DNA of 64,000 nt from Yoonia sp. I 8.24 (lineage in GTDB: Bacteria > Pseudomonadota > Alphaproteobacteria > Rhodobacterales > Rhodobacteraceae). Positions 1-8,570 of this stretch are shown piece by piece. A program made the translations under genes and the position numbers. The notes beneath the pieces are model-generated. The model saw nothing but the letters and a program-made list of their open reading frames with translations, ran no database searches and was not told where the DNA came from. The DNA lies in contig NZ_JACXGQ010000001.1 of assembly GCF_022096995.1 (NCBI RefSeq), forward strand, positions 248,001-312,000, read 5' to 3'. Numbering within the stretch: position 1 is the stretch's first letter; every line of letters starts with the position of its first letter.

Positions 1-146
1 AAACCGTGGTGATTGATGCCGTCTCCCTGCCCTTTTTGGCCGATGCGACGATTGATTTTTCCGAAGAGCTGATTGGCGCGCGCTTTGTGATTAACAATCC
101 CAATGCGGCCTCATCTTGTGGCTGCGGTACGTCATTTTCGATGTAA
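1..146 (+). CDS. IscA/HesB-family iron-sulfur cluster assembly protein, C-terminal fragment
   Basis: The reading frame enters from the left edge in frame 3 and stops at the TAA at 144-146, giving the last 47 residues of a protein. The end reads NNPNAASSCGCGTSFSM, the C-terminal Cys-Gly-Cys-Gly-x-Ser-Phe motif of the A-type Fe-S carrier family (IscA/ErpA/SufA/HesB), in which these two cysteines together with an upstream cysteine hold an Fe-S cluster for delivery to apo-proteins. The start and the first conserved cysteine lie outside the window, so which A-type member this is cannot be decided. Confidence 0.85.
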   Translation, partial: TVVIDAVSLPFLADATIDFSEELIGARFVINNPNAASSCGCGTSFSM

Positions 147-204
147 CCTGCCCTTGTGCATCGCTGGCCTGTCCGTCAAAACTGACCCAAACGAGGGATT
201 GGCC

Positions 205-1005
205 ATGAAAATCGCGACATTCAATATTAACGGCATTAAGGCGCGGATGAACGCGCTGTCAGACTGGCTTGACGATACCAATCCGGACGTCGCGATTTTG
301 CAAGAAATCAAATCCCAAGACGAAGGGTTTCCGCGCGAAGCCCTTGAAGACAAAGGCTATAACGTCGAAACGCATGGGCAAAAGGGGTTTAACGGCGTCG
401 CGATCCTGTCAAAGCTGCCGCTTGAAGATGTAACACGCGGCCTGCCCGGTGCAGCGGGCGCCGGGCGCGAAGGCATCGACGACGAAGAGGCGCGCTATAT
501 CGAAGCGACTGTCGTAAGTGATGTCGCGATCCGCATTTGCGGTCTGTACCTGCCCAATGGCAACCCAGCCCCCGGCCCCAAATACGATTACAAACTACGT
601 TGGATGGACCGGCTGCACGCGCGTGCGCAAGAATTGCTCGCGGATGAAATGCCCGCGCTGATGGCCGGGGACTACAACATCATCCCACAACCCGAAGATG
701 CAGCGCGTCCAGAACTTTGGACCGATGACGCGCTGTTTCGTCCCGAAAGCCGCGCCGCATTTCGCGCGATCGTAAACCTCGGCTTCACCGAAGCCTTTCG
801 GTCCTGTGAGACAGGCGCGGGCCATTATTCATTCTGGGATTATCAAGCAGGCGCGTGGGAAAAAAACAACGGAATCCGCATTGATCATTTCCTTTTGACC
901 CCACAATGCGCAGATTTGTTGAATAATTGCTGGATCGAATCTGCTGTGCGGGGGCGCGAACGCCCATCGGATCATGTGCCCGTCTGGGTTGACCTCGCAG
1001 CTTAA
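205..1005 (+). CDS. xth: Exodeoxyribonuclease III (AP endonuclease)
   Basis: 266 residues beginning MKIATFNINGIKAR, the typical start of the Xth family; longer in-frame starts reach back into the preceding gene and are not used. The family is a Mg-dependent endonuclease/exonuclease/phosphatase fold acting in base-excision repair at abasic sites and 3'-blocked ends. Visible motifs are LQEIKSQDE (metal-binding Glu), GLYLPNGNP, AGDYNIIP (catalytic Asp-x-Asn), and the C-terminal RIDHFLLT and SDHVPVW (catalytic Asp-His). Length agrees with the usual ~265 residues. It starts about 58 bases after the IscA-like gene in the same direction and could be co-transcribed. Confidence 0.95.
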   Translation: MKIATFNINGIKARMNALSDWLDDTNPDVAILQEIKSQDEGFPREALEDKGYNVETHGQKGFNGVAILSKLPLEDVTRGLPGAAGAGREGIDDEEARYIEATVVSDVAIRICGLYLPNGNPAPGPKYDYKLRWMDRLHARAQELLADEMPALMAGDYNIIPQPEDAARPELWTDDALFRPESRAAFRAIVNLGFTEAFRSCETGAGHYSFWDYQAGAWEKNNGIRIDHFLLTPQCADLLNNCWIESAVRGRERPSDHVPVWVDLAA

Positions 1006-1059
1006 GGTCCTAGATTCAGGTCGTATCTAATTATTTTCTTTTGTAGGGAGCATCGGAAC

Positions 1060-1389
1060 ATGCTCGGAAAAATCACATTGATGGTCACTATTATGACCGC
1101 TCTGAGCCCTTCGGTCGCTGCCGCGCAATGCGCGATGGCGTCAACAGGGGCTGGCTGTGTGTCGGTACCAGAATCCTCTACCGCCCCGCGCCCAAACCCG
1201 GTCGAAATTGGCAGCTATCTTACGCGTGGCGAACATTCGATCATGATGAATGCCGGGTACTTCGGCTTTCCCCCAGTGCGCGACGGCTGGGTCTATATTC
1301 GCATCGAAGATGACGTCTACCGCGTTGATTTCAGTAGCTTTGAAGTGCTTGAACAGGTCACTTACCAAGCGAATTACTATTTCCGCTAG
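1060..1389 (+). CDS. Small exported protein of unknown function
   Basis: 109 residues with a clear signal peptide (MLGKITLMVTIMTALSPSVAAAQC) and predicted cleavage after the AAA/AQ region. A GGGAG ribosome-binding site sits about 8 bases before the ATG. The mature part has an Asp/Tyr-rich end (GWVYIRIEDDVYRVDF) resembling the short beta-rich stretch seen in RcnB/DUF1236-like periplasmic proteins, but no family is recognised with certainty. It ends convergently, overlapping by four bases with the monooxygenase gene on the other strand. Confidence 0.75.
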   Translation: MLGKITLMVTIMTALSPSVAAAQCAMASTGAGCVSVPESSTAPRPNPVEIGSYLTRGEHSIMMNAGYFGFPPVRDGWVYIRIEDDVYRVDFSSFEVLEQVTYQANYYFR

Positions 1390-2534
1390 GCGCTGACGTC
1401 AAAATCATAAAGCCATGACAAGCGGTTGAGAAACGCCTTGGGTGCCACCGCACCCATTGCGCGCAGGCCGCCATGCGCGACCTTACGTTTGACACCCGCG
1501 TAGTGGTAATTGCGCGCATTGGCGTTAGCCACCTTAATCGCACGGATCACCCGGTCACGACGGGCTTGCTGGTAAATGCGCAAACCTGTGTTCAATGTCT
1601 CATGCGCGTTGCAAGATTGCGCCAAGACATATGCGTCTTCGATCGCAAGATTCGCACCCTGCGCCAAAAACGGCAGCGTCGGGTGCGCGGCATCGCCCAA
1701 AATCGCCAGCGTCCCCATCTGCCACCGCTGCGCCACCGGGTGCCGGAACAATCCCCACAAGTTGACCTTTTCAACATCGGCAAGAATGGATTTCAGGCTC
1801 CAATGGCAGTCGGCAAAGACATGACGCAAATTGCCGGGATCATCAGGATGGTTCCAGCCTTCATCCGCCCATTGGCTGCGCTGCTGCACGGCGACGATAT
1901 TCAACCGCCCACCCGACAGCGGATAGGTCACAACATGGCGGCCCGGTGCCATCCAAATACGCGCAACCGGATCGGCATCCGTCGTTTTTACCAATGCTCG
2001 CCAGGCGACTTGGCCAGTGAAAAACGGCGTTGTGGGTTTATTGATCACGCTGCGGACTGTCGAATGCAGCCCATCGGCACCGATGGTCAGATCAGGGCGC
2101 AGCCGTTTACCAGCCGCCAGAAACGATCCGTCAACCTGCACATCTGCGATCTTGGCGTTTAGCTGCACGGTCACGCCCGCAGCCGCGCAGGCGCGCGCAA
2201 GCAGGTCGATCAAGGCCGCGCGATGAAAGAAGCGGTAGGCTGGCGATTGTGATGAGAGATCAAACCGGGTGATTTCGTGTCCGGTGACAGCATCCGTTGG
2301 GATGACGGCGGCGGCACGCACCCCTGTCACACTCAGCGCCTTTTCAAGACCAAGCGCATAAAGCGCGCGCATACCGTTTGGGGTAATCTGTAGCCCGGCG
2401 CCGACCTCAGTCAAGGCAGGGGCTTTTTCATAGACGGTGACAGCGGCACCTTGCTGTGCGAACGCAAGGGCTGTGGTCAGCCCCCCGATCCCGCCGCCAA
2501 TAACGGCGACGTTGCGATTTGCGTTGCTCTGCAT
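1386..2534 (-). CDS. FAD-dependent monooxygenase (salicylate hydroxylase-like)
   Basis: 382 residues from the ATG at 2534, one base after the dksA stop codon; a longer frame runs into dksA and is rejected. Three class A flavoprotein hydroxylase fingerprints are present: the N-terminal dinucleotide fold GGGIGGLTTALAFAQQG followed by VYEKA, the DG motif IGADGLHSTVR near residue 170, and the GD motif LGDAAHPTLPFLAQGAN near residue 290. These enzymes use NAD(P)H and O2 to hydroxylate aromatic rings. The substrate cannot be told from sequence; salicylate, hydroxybenzoate and 6-hydroxynicotinate enzymes share this layout. Translational coupling to dksA is likely from the one-base gap. Confidence 0.85.
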   Translation of the reverse strand: MQSNANRNVAVIGGGIGGLTTALAFAQQGAAVTVYEKAPALTEVGAGLQITPNGMRALYALGLEKALSVTGVRAAAVIPTDAVTGHEITRFDLSSQSPAYRFFHRAALIDLLARACAAAGVTVQLNAKIADVQVDGSFLAAGKRLRPDLTIGADGLHSTVRSVINKPTTPFFTGQVAWRALVKTTDADPVARIWMAPGRHVVTYPLSGGRLNIVAVQQRSQWADEGWNHPDDPGNLRHVFADCHWSLKSILADVEKVNLWGLFRHPVAQRWQMGTLAILGDAAHPTLPFLAQGANLAIEDAYVLAQSCNAHETLNTGLRIYQQARRDRVIRAIKVANANARNYHYAGVKRKVAHGGLRAMGAVAPKAFLNRLSWLYDFDVSA

Positions 2535-2535
2535 C

Positions 2536-2958
2536 TTAGTCGTCGCGGTGCACCTTTTCGCGGCGCTCGTGGCGCTCTTGTGCCTCAAGGCTCATGGTGG
2601 CGATGGGGCGTGCGTCCAACCGTTTGAGAGAAATCGCCTCTCCGGTCATTTCGCAATAGCCATATTCACCTTCGTCGATGCGGCGCAGGGCTGCGTCGAT
2701 CTTGGTCACAAGCTTGCGCTGGCGGTCGCGTGTGCGCAGTTCAAGTGAACGATCTGTTTCCTCGGACGCGCGGTCCGCGACATCAGGAATATTACGGGTC
2801 TGGTCTTTCATCCCGGCCACTGTGTCGCGGGTATCTTCGACCAGTTCAGCCTTCCAGTTCAAAAGCTTGCGGCGGAAATATTCCGTCTGGCGTTCGTTCA
2901 TGAACGGCTCGTTATCGGCGGGGGTATAGTCTTCTGGCAGAAACGTTTCGGCTTTCAT
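2536..2958 (-). CDS. dksA: DksA-family RNA polymerase regulator with a degenerate zinc finger
   Basis: 140 residues from MKAETFLPEDYTPADNEPF. The ATG two codons further upstream sits too close to the AAGG ribosome-binding site, so the inner ATG was chosen. DksA binds the secondary channel of RNA polymerase and works with ppGpp on rRNA and amino-acid promoters. The coiled-coil with an acidic tip (NIPDVADRASEE) is present. The C-terminal globular domain reads YGYCEMTGE and later ARPIATMSLEAQERHE, so only one of the four zinc-binding cysteines of Escherichia coli DksA remains. A single-cysteine, functional DksA is known from Rhodobacter sphaeroides, so this is a lineage trait, not decay. Confidence 0.93.
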   Translation of the reverse strand: MKAETFLPEDYTPADNEPFMNERQTEYFRRKLLNWKAELVEDTRDTVAGMKDQTRNIPDVADRASEETDRSLELRTRDRQRKLVTKIDAALRRIDEGEYGYCEMTGEAISLKRLDARPIATMSLEAQERHERREKVHRDD

Positions 2959-3145
2959 CGTCATACCTTATTAATTCTCCGGCGCGGCCAATGTGGAATG
3001 CAAATGCAACAAGTCCATGACCTTAATTACGCCGGGGTTTACTCCTTCAATTGGCAACTGTCACCCCCTGATTTTAACGATTATGTGTTGTTGATGATCG
3101 CGACTGACCTGTTAGATTGCCCGCACAATAATTGGATTTACCCAG

Positions 3146-3985
3146 ATGAAGTTTACAGGCACCGACACTTACGTTGCGACAACCGACCTGCGGGTCGCAG
3201 TGAACGCGGCGATGACATTGCAGCGCCCGTTGCTCGTTAAGGGCGAGCCGGGCACGGGCAAAACAGAATTGGCACGCCAGGTCAGCACAGCCCTAAATAT
3301 GCCCATGATTGAGTGGAACATAAAATCTACAACCAAAGCACAGCAAGGTCTGTATGAATATGATGCCGTAAGCCGGTTGCGTGACAGCCAATTGGGCGAT
3401 GCCAAAGTGAATGATGTCGGCAATTACATCAAAAAGGGCAAACTCTGGCAGGCATTTACCGCCCCGGAACAATCCGTGCTGCTCATCGACGAAATCGACA
3501 AGGCCGATATCGAATTCCCAAACGATCTGTTGCAGGAATTGGATCGGATGGAATTCCACGTCTATGAGACAGGCGAAACGATACGCGCCAACCACCGCCC
3601 CCTGATCATCATCACATCAAATAACGAAAAAGAATTGCCCGACGCGTTTTTGCGCCGTTGTTTTTTCCATTACATTCAATTCCCTGACATTGATACGCTA
3701 CGCAGAATTGTCGCGGTGCATTTCCCAGATATCAAAGACACGCTTCTGAGCACCGCGCTCACGCAGTTTTATGAAATCCGCGATACGGCCGGGTTGAAGA
3801 AGAAACCATCAACCTCCGAGGTTTTGGATTGGCTCAAACTGCTGCTGGCCGAAGACCTGACACCCGATGAATTGAAACGAGATGGGGCGAATGCATTGCC
3901 GAAACTGCACGGTGCGCTGCTGAAGAACGAGCAAGACGTCCACCTGTTTGAACGGCTCGCCTTTATGGCGCGTTCAGGCCGCTAA
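3146..3985 (+). CDS. MoxR-family AAA+ ATPase
   Basis: 279 residues. Walker A is GEPGTGKTELAR near residue 33 and Walker B is SVLLIDEIDKAD near residue 110; sensor 1 is the IITSNNEKELPDAFLRRC stretch with its arginine finger. MoxR ATPases pair with VWA proteins to insert metals or mature enzyme complexes, as with CoxD/CoxE. The cognate VWA (CoxE-like) gene lies downstream at 6039-7226, with three small genes between them, which fits a chaperone pair; the client is not evident. About 190 bases without a convincing gene precede it and probably carry its promoter. Confidence 0.92.
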   Translation: MKFTGTDTYVATTDLRVAVNAAMTLQRPLLVKGEPGTGKTELARQVSTALNMPMIEWNIKSTTKAQQGLYEYDAVSRLRDSQLGDAKVNDVGNYIKKGKLWQAFTAPEQSVLLIDEIDKADIEFPNDLLQELDRMEFHVYETGETIRANHRPLIIITSNNEKELPDAFLRRCFFHYIQFPDIDTLRRIVAVHFPDIKDTLLSTALTQFYEIRDTAGLKKKPSTSEVLDWLKLLLAEDLTPDELKRDGANALPKLHGALLKNEQDVHLFERLAFMARSGR

Positions 3986-4050
3986 CGGCAATTTGACTGG
4001 AACCCACGCGAAACCAGTTTATTGTCGCCGCAATGAAGGGGCAAAAAGAC

Positions 4051-4500
4051 ATGACACAGACGATAATTCGGCCCCTACGCGAAGCGGATAAGTCCGCTTG
4101 GGCCGCGCTTTGGTCAGATTATCTGACGTTCTATAAAACATCTTTACCATCAGAAGTTTACGATGCGACATTCGCGCGATTGATTGGCGATGATCCGCAG
4201 GATTTCAGCGGATTCTTGGCTGTACAGAATGACACGCCCGTTGGGCTTGTCCATTTTCTATTTCATCGCCATTGCTGGCGGATCGAAAACGCCTGCTATC
4301 TTCAGGATCTCTTCGCAGCACCCGCTGTGCGCGGCACTGGTGTGGGCCGCCAGCTGATCGAAGCCGTCTATGCCGCCGCCGATGCGCAGAGCGCGCCAAA
4401 CGTTTATTGGCTGACACAAGAAGACAACCAGACGGGTCGCCAGCTTTATGATCGCGTCGGGACATTAACCAACTTCATCAAATATCAGCGGCCCGCATGA
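4051..4500 (+). CDS. GNAT-family N-acetyltransferase
   Basis: 149 residues from MTQTIIRPLREADKSAW. An in-frame ATG at 4033 is possible, but the AAGGGG just before 4051 makes the inner start better. The acetyl-CoA binding loop is visible as LQDLFAAPAVRGTGVGRQLIEAV (the R/Q-x-x-G-x-G/A motif) and the C-terminal part NVYWLTQEDNQTGRQLYDRVG is the usual motif B. Acceptor substrate unknown. The stop codon overlaps the start of the next gene (ATGA), so the two are translationally coupled. Confidence 0.88.
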   Translation: MTQTIIRPLREADKSAWAALWSDYLTFYKTSLPSEVYDATFARLIGDDPQDFSGFLAVQNDTPVGLVHFLFHRHCWRIENACYLQDLFAAPAVRGTGVGRQLIEAVYAAADAQSAPNVYWLTQEDNQTGRQLYDRVGTLTNFIKYQRPA

Positions 4501-5849
4501 AACGGCTCGCGGCCTTTGCTTTTGCTTGTTTGACGGCCTGCGCGCCAGCGCCCGACGCCACGCAAGCCCCCCAACCCACCCTTTTGGTGTTTCCGCAGAT
4601 GCGCAGCTTTGGCGTTGCGACACCGACCGCGCCGCAACGCCCCAATTCCGAAATCGCCGGGGATTTTCTTGACCTCGCGTTTCAAATGGAAACCGGGCAA
4701 GCGCTACCCGTTTTAACCCGTTTCAAAGAGACAATTACCGTGCGCACGGCTGGTAATTTCCCGAGCTATATGGACCGCGATCTTGATCAGCTATTGGTCC
4801 GTCTTCGCAATGAGGCGCGGATCGACATTTCGCGCAGCAATGCGGCAAATGCGAGCATTGTGATCGAAATCATCTCTCCTGCGCAGATGCGGCGCGCGGC
4901 ACCAAACGCAGCCTGTTTTGTGGTGCCTCGGGTACAAAGCTGGGCTGAATTGCAACGCTCGCGGCGCAATGGCGCGCTGGATTGGACGACGCTGACACAG
5001 CGTGAACACGCCGCGATTTTCATCCCCGCCGGCATCCCCCCACAAGAAGCCCGCGACTGTATGCACGAAGAATTGGCGCAAGCACTCGGGCCGCTCAACG
5101 ATCTCTATCGCCTGCCCGATTCCGTTTATAATGATGACAATATCCATGCTGTGCTGACAGGTTTTGACATGTTGATCTTGCGCGCTTTTTACGATGATCA
5201 GTTGCAAAACGGCATGACCCGTGCCCAAGCCGCAAGCCGCATTCCCGGCATTTTGGCACGGATCAATCCCGCCGGGCAACGCGGCGGCGGATCCGTTGAA
5301 CCAGCCACGCCACGGTCTTGGAAATCGGCGATGGAAACCGCGCTTGGCGGGCAAGGCAGCTTGTCGTCGCGACGCGCTGCGGCCGCACGCGCCATCGATA
5401 TAGGCGGACAGGTAGGTTGGTCTGGGGCGCGCGAAGGCTTTGCGTATTACGCCTATGGGCGCCTGCAAATCAGCAATGACGCGTCCCAAGCGCTTTATGC
5501 GTTTAACGCCGCAAACCAAGCCTATTCACAAAATCGCATCATGGATATTCACGCGGCCCATGTCGCCGTGCAGCTTGCCGCTGCGACGCTGATTGCGCGT
5601 GACCCACAAACGACAATCCGGATCGTTGATCAGGCTATCCCCGCTGCTCAGCGGCACGAAAACGCGGCACTTTTGGCCCAGCTCATGATGTTCAAAGCAG
5701 AGGCGCTTGATCTGCAAGGCAACACTGAGGCCGGCGCCGCGCTACGGCTGGACAGTCTCGCATGGGGGCGTTACGGGTTTGGCAGCCGGGATGAGGTCAT
5801 CGACCGGCTCAATGAAATCGCGTCGCTTACGCGTGACAATCCAAGCTAA
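4497..5849 (+). CDS. DUF2927-domain lipoprotein
   Basis: 450 residues. The N-terminus MKRLAAFAFACLTAC carries a lipobox (L-T-A-C15), so the mature protein should be lipid-anchored. The middle region, with a Cys-containing stretch CMHEELAQALGPLNDLYRLPD and VLTGFDMLILRAFYDDQLQNGM, matches the DUF2927 family common in Rhodobacterales; no biochemical function is known. The C-terminal ~150 residues are alpha-helical and rich in Ala/Gln, looking like tetratricopeptide-type helical pairs, though no repeat is clear. It overlaps the acetyltransferase by four bases and is followed 15 bases later by a small membrane-protein gene. Confidence 0.85.
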   Translation: MKRLAAFAFACLTACAPAPDATQAPQPTLLVFPQMRSFGVATPTAPQRPNSEIAGDFLDLAFQMETGQALPVLTRFKETITVRTAGNFPSYMDRDLDQLLVRLRNEARIDISRSNAANASIVIEIISPAQMRRAAPNAACFVVPRVQSWAELQRSRRNGALDWTTLTQREHAAIFIPAGIPPQEARDCMHEELAQALGPLNDLYRLPDSVYNDDNIHAVLTGFDMLILRAFYDDQLQNGMTRAQAASRIPGILARINPAGQRGGGSVEPATPRSWKSAMETALGGQGSLSSRRAAAARAIDIGGQVGWSGAREGFAYYAYGRLQISNDASQALYAFNAANQAYSQNRIMDIHAAHVAVQLAAATLIARDPQTTIRIVDQAIPAAQRHENAALLAQLMMFKAEALDLQGNTEAGAALRLDSLAWGRYGFGSRDEVIDRLNEIASLTRDNPS

Positions 5850-5864
5850 CTAAGGGTTAGAGGC

Positions 5865-6035
5865 ATGATTTTTCCGCTTTTTGGGCTATTGTTTGGGGCC
5901 ATTGTAGGGGGCGTACGCGCAAAATTGCGCGGCGGGTCCGGCAAGGATATTGCGCAATGGGCCATCGCATTTGCGATCATCTTTGGGCTGATCGGCCTGT
6001 TCACCCTCATTTTCATTGAACGCAGCCTGACCTAG
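5865..6035 (+). CDS. Small two-helix membrane protein
   Basis: 56 residues starting MIFPLFGLLFGAIVGG. Two hydrophobic segments (about residues 2-17 and 33-51) flank a short basic, glycine-containing loop (RAKLRGGSGKD). It is too short for automatic gene finders in some settings but has coding character, lies tightly between the DUF2927 gene (15 bases) and the VWA gene (3 bases), and so belongs to the operon. Proteins of this kind are sometimes labelled apolipoprotein acyltransferase by transfer error; nothing in 56 residues supports an enzyme. Role unknown, plausibly a membrane adaptor for the MoxR/VWA system. Confidence 0.7.
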   Translation: MIFPLFGLLFGAIVGGVRAKLRGGSGKDIAQWAIAFAIIFGLIGLFTLIFIERSLT

Positions 6036-6038
6036 CCC

Positions 6039-7226
6039 ATGTTCCTGCCCTTCTTTGACAATTTGCGCAAACACGCGGTCCCGGTATCGCTGCGCGAATT
6101 CTTGGCCTTTCTCGAAGGGATGGAAGCGGGTCTGGCGACCTATGACATCGATGCGTTTTACTATCTTGCGCGCACGATCATGGTCAAAGATGAACGCAAT
6201 CTTGATAAATTCGACCGCGCCTTTGCCGCGACGTTTCAAGGGCTTGACGCGATCCCGCCAGAGGCGGTGATGAAGGCCGTCGATATTCCCGCTGATTGGC
6301 TTGAAAAGCTGGCAGAAAAGCACCTAAGCGCCGCAGAAAAAGCGGAAATCGACGCGTTGGGTGGCTTTGAAAAGCTGATGGAGACGCTCAAGAAACGGCT
6401 CGAAGAACAAAAGGGCCGGCATCAGGGCGGCAATAAATGGGTGGGCACTGCGGGGACTTCACCCTTTGGCGCTTATGGTTACAACCCCGAAGGTGTGCGC
6501 ATCGGCCAAGCCGAGAGCCGCCACCAACGCGCGACCAAAGTTTGGGATAAACGCGAATTTCGCAACCTTGATGACAGCGTCGAACTGGGCACGCGCAACA
6601 TTAAGGTCGCGCTCAAACGCCTGCGCCGTTGGGCTCGCGACGGCGCACATGACGAATTGGACCTGTCGGGAACCATCCGCGCCACCGCTGAAAACGGTTA
6701 TCTTGATGTGCAAACCCGGCCAGAGCGGCGCAACGCTGTCAAAGTCCTGCTTTTTCTTGATATTGGTGGGTCAATGGACCCGCATATCAAGCTCGTCGAG
6801 GAACTGTTCAGTGCGGCGAAATCCGAATTCAAGCATTTTGAACACTTCTATTTCCACAATTGCCTGTACGAAGGCGTCTGGCGTGACAATGCGCGTCGTT
6901 GGGATGCACAAACACCGACTTGGAATGTGCTGCGCACCTATGGATCTGACTACAAATGCATTTTTGTGGGCGATGCCAGCATGTCACCCTATGAAATCGC
7001 CTATAAGGGCGGCGCAAATGAACATTGGAACCCCGAAAGCGGAGAAACCTGGCTGACGCGCGCGCGCGAACAATGGCCGCAACATCTGTGGATCAATCCC
7101 ACGGATGAACGCTATTGGGGCTACACCCATTCGATCCAAATGATCCAAGACATTTTTGGCGCTGACCGCATGGTGCCGATGACCTTGGCTGGGATTGAAT
7201 CTGGCATGAAATCACTGGGCCGCTGA
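6039..7226 (+). CDS. VWA-domain protein, CoxE-like
   Basis: 395 residues. The N-terminal part (FFDNLRKHAVPVSLREFLAFLEGM, then YYLARTIMVKDERNLDKFDRAF) is the helical CoxE/DUF58-like region; the C-terminal ~190 residues are a von Willebrand factor A domain. Its metal site reads LLFLDIGGSMDPH: the usual D-x-S-x-S becomes D-x-G-x-S, so one serine ligand is replaced by glycine. Together with the MoxR ATPase at 3146 it forms the known MoxR/VWA pairing used in metalloenzyme maturation. The stop codon abuts the ATG of the MOSC gene. Confidence 0.9.
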   Translation: MFLPFFDNLRKHAVPVSLREFLAFLEGMEAGLATYDIDAFYYLARTIMVKDERNLDKFDRAFAATFQGLDAIPPEAVMKAVDIPADWLEKLAEKHLSAAEKAEIDALGGFEKLMETLKKRLEEQKGRHQGGNKWVGTAGTSPFGAYGYNPEGVRIGQAESRHQRATKVWDKREFRNLDDSVELGTRNIKVALKRLRRWARDGAHDELDLSGTIRATAENGYLDVQTRPERRNAVKVLLFLDIGGSMDPHIKLVEELFSAAKSEFKHFEHFYFHNCLYEGVWRDNARRWDAQTPTWNVLRTYGSDYKCIFVGDASMSPYEIAYKGGANEHWNPESGETWLTRAREQWPQHLWINPTDERYWGYTHSIQMIQDIFGADRMVPMTLAGIESGMKSLGR

Positions 7227-7850
7227 ATGGAATTGCTGAGCATCCAAATCGGCAAGGCCGAACCAACACCCGCGAAATCGGGCCTAACAGGGCATTTCAA
7301 AAAACCTGTGCCACAGGCGGCGGTCAGCGATCTGGGTCTTGCCGGTGACGTGATCTGTGACACCAAACATCACGGTGGCGTAGATCAAGCCGTCTACATT
7401 TTTGGCGAAGAAGACAGGCTTTGGTGGGAGGTCAAATTGGGTCGCCCCACCCCACCCGGTTTCTTTGGTGAAAACCTTTTGATATCTGGCCTTTGCAGTA
7501 CAGATTTGGTGATTGGCGATATCTTTGTGATTGGTGATGTGCTGTTGCAAATTACGTCACCGCGTATCCCTTGTGCCACCTATGCGGCCCATATCGGCAG
7601 CGGCAAAGCCGTCAAAGAGTTCTATGAAGCCGCGCGCCCCGGCGCCTATGCGCGGGTATTGCGCAGCGGCACGATCACGGCAGGCATGAAGGTGCATCAT
7701 CGACCGTTTGAAGGGCCACAGGTGACAATCAGCGACAATATGCGCGCCTACGTTTCCGGGTTCTCTGACGATTTTCTGCGCAAGGCGCTTCAAGTCCCAG
7801 CGCATTACAAATTGCACGATGAGGCCAAACAGCGGCTCAACCTCGCATGA
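7227..7850 (+). CDS. MOSC-domain protein, YiiM-like
   Basis: 207 residues, starting immediately after the TGA of the VWA gene. YiiM proteins are molybdenum-cofactor-linked reductases acting on N-hydroxylated compounds. Diagnostic pieces are GDVICDTKHHGGVDQAVYIFG, the LLISGL turn after FGENL, and the conserved cysteine in ITSPRIPCATYA, which in MOSC proteins ligates molybdenum. The C-terminal three-alpha extension typical of YiiM (FLRKALQVPAHYKLHDEAKQRL) is present. Its position behind the MoxR/VWA genes could mean the module serves molybdoenzyme maturation; this is inference. Confidence 0.88.
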   Translation: MELLSIQIGKAEPTPAKSGLTGHFKKPVPQAAVSDLGLAGDVICDTKHHGGVDQAVYIFGEEDRLWWEVKLGRPTPPGFFGENLLISGLCSTDLVIGDIFVIGDVLLQITSPRIPCATYAAHIGSGKAVKEFYEAARPGAYARVLRSGTITAGMKVHHRPFEGPQVTISDNMRAYVSGFSDDFLRKALQVPAHYKLHDEAKQRLNLA

Positions 7851-7889
7851 TCACCTTGCGCTGCATGGTTTCAGAACCATATTAACGCT

Positions 7890-8570
7890 ATGATCAAACT
7901 CGCTCCCATTCTTATGGCCGTACTTTATGGCCTCGTGATGTACCGGTTTTCTGTCTGGCGGACTGCGCGTGAATTGGACGCGAAATCAACCGAATTGGTT
8001 GACCCAAACCTAAACCAAATGATGCACCGAATGGCCAAGGCATTGGATATCGACCGCATTCGCGTGCATATCTATGAAATCGCGCCAGTGAACGGTCTTG
8101 CGGTGGCCGATGGGCGGATTTTTATCACCCGCGGGTTTTACGAAAAATATCTCGAAGGCAAGGTCAGCGCTGATGAGATGGCATCAGTGATCGCACATGA
8201 ATTGGGGCATGTTGCCTTGGGTCACGCAAAACGCAGGATGATCGATTTCTCGGGTCAAAACGCGATGCGCACGGCGCTTGCCATGGTGCTAAACCGGTTT
8301 ATCCCTGTGGTCGGCCCTTGGCTTGCAGGGATGGCGATGCGCCTCGTGGCCGCAGGAATATCGCGCAAGGATGAGTTTGAAGCGGACGCCTATGCCTCTG
8401 CCCTTTTAACCAAGGCCGGGATAGGGACTGCGCCGCAAAAGACACTGTTCAAAAAGCTGGAAACGCTGACAGGCGCGCGCGGCGCAAGCACCCCTGCGTG
8501 GTTGCTCAGCCATCCCAAGACCGCGCAACGTATTGCCGCGATTGAGGCCAATGAAGCCAAATGGCGCTAG
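7890..8570 (+). CDS. M48-family metalloprotease
   Basis: 226 residues with an N-terminal hydrophobic segment (residues 3-19) that is a signal anchor. The zinc motif HELGH is at residues 103-107 (ASVIAHELGHVALGHAKRR) and the third ligand lies in KDEFEADAYAS. Family members (HtpX/Oma1/YcaL type) degrade misfolded membrane or periplasmic proteins. This is a compact form without the four helices of HtpX. It converges on the PIN-domain gene, overlapping its end by four bases. Confidence 0.9.
   Translation: MIKLAPILMAVLYGLVMYRFSVWRTARELDAKSTELVDPNLNQMMHRMAKALDIDRIRVHIYEIAPVNGLAVADGRIFITRGFYEKYLEGKVSADEMASVIAHELGHVALGHAKRRMIDFSGQNAMRTALAMVLNRFIPVVGPWLAGMAMRLVAAGISRKDEFEADAYASALLTKAGIGTAPQKTLFKKLETLTGARGASTPAWLLSHPKTAQRIAAIEANEAKWR

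Noticed and set aside
1473..2162. Long plus-strand ORF (229 codons) opposite the FAD monooxygenase
   Set aside because: It is the mirror frame of a well-supported flavoprotein gene and lacks any recognisable domain or ribosome-binding site.
2998..3240. 80-codon ORF just before and overlapping the MoxR gene
   Set aside because: Its second half reads the start of the MoxR gene in another frame and the first half has no motif; treated as non-coding leader.
4791..5519. Long minus-strand ORF (242 codons) within the DUF2927 gene
   Set aside because: Shadow of a real lipoprotein gene; sequence is rich in Arg/Ser/Cys as typical for antisense frames of GC-rich genes.
5865..6035. Annotation as apolipoprotein N-acyltransferase
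   Set aside because: Only 56 residues with two membrane helices; the real enzyme has about 500 residues and a nitrilase domain.
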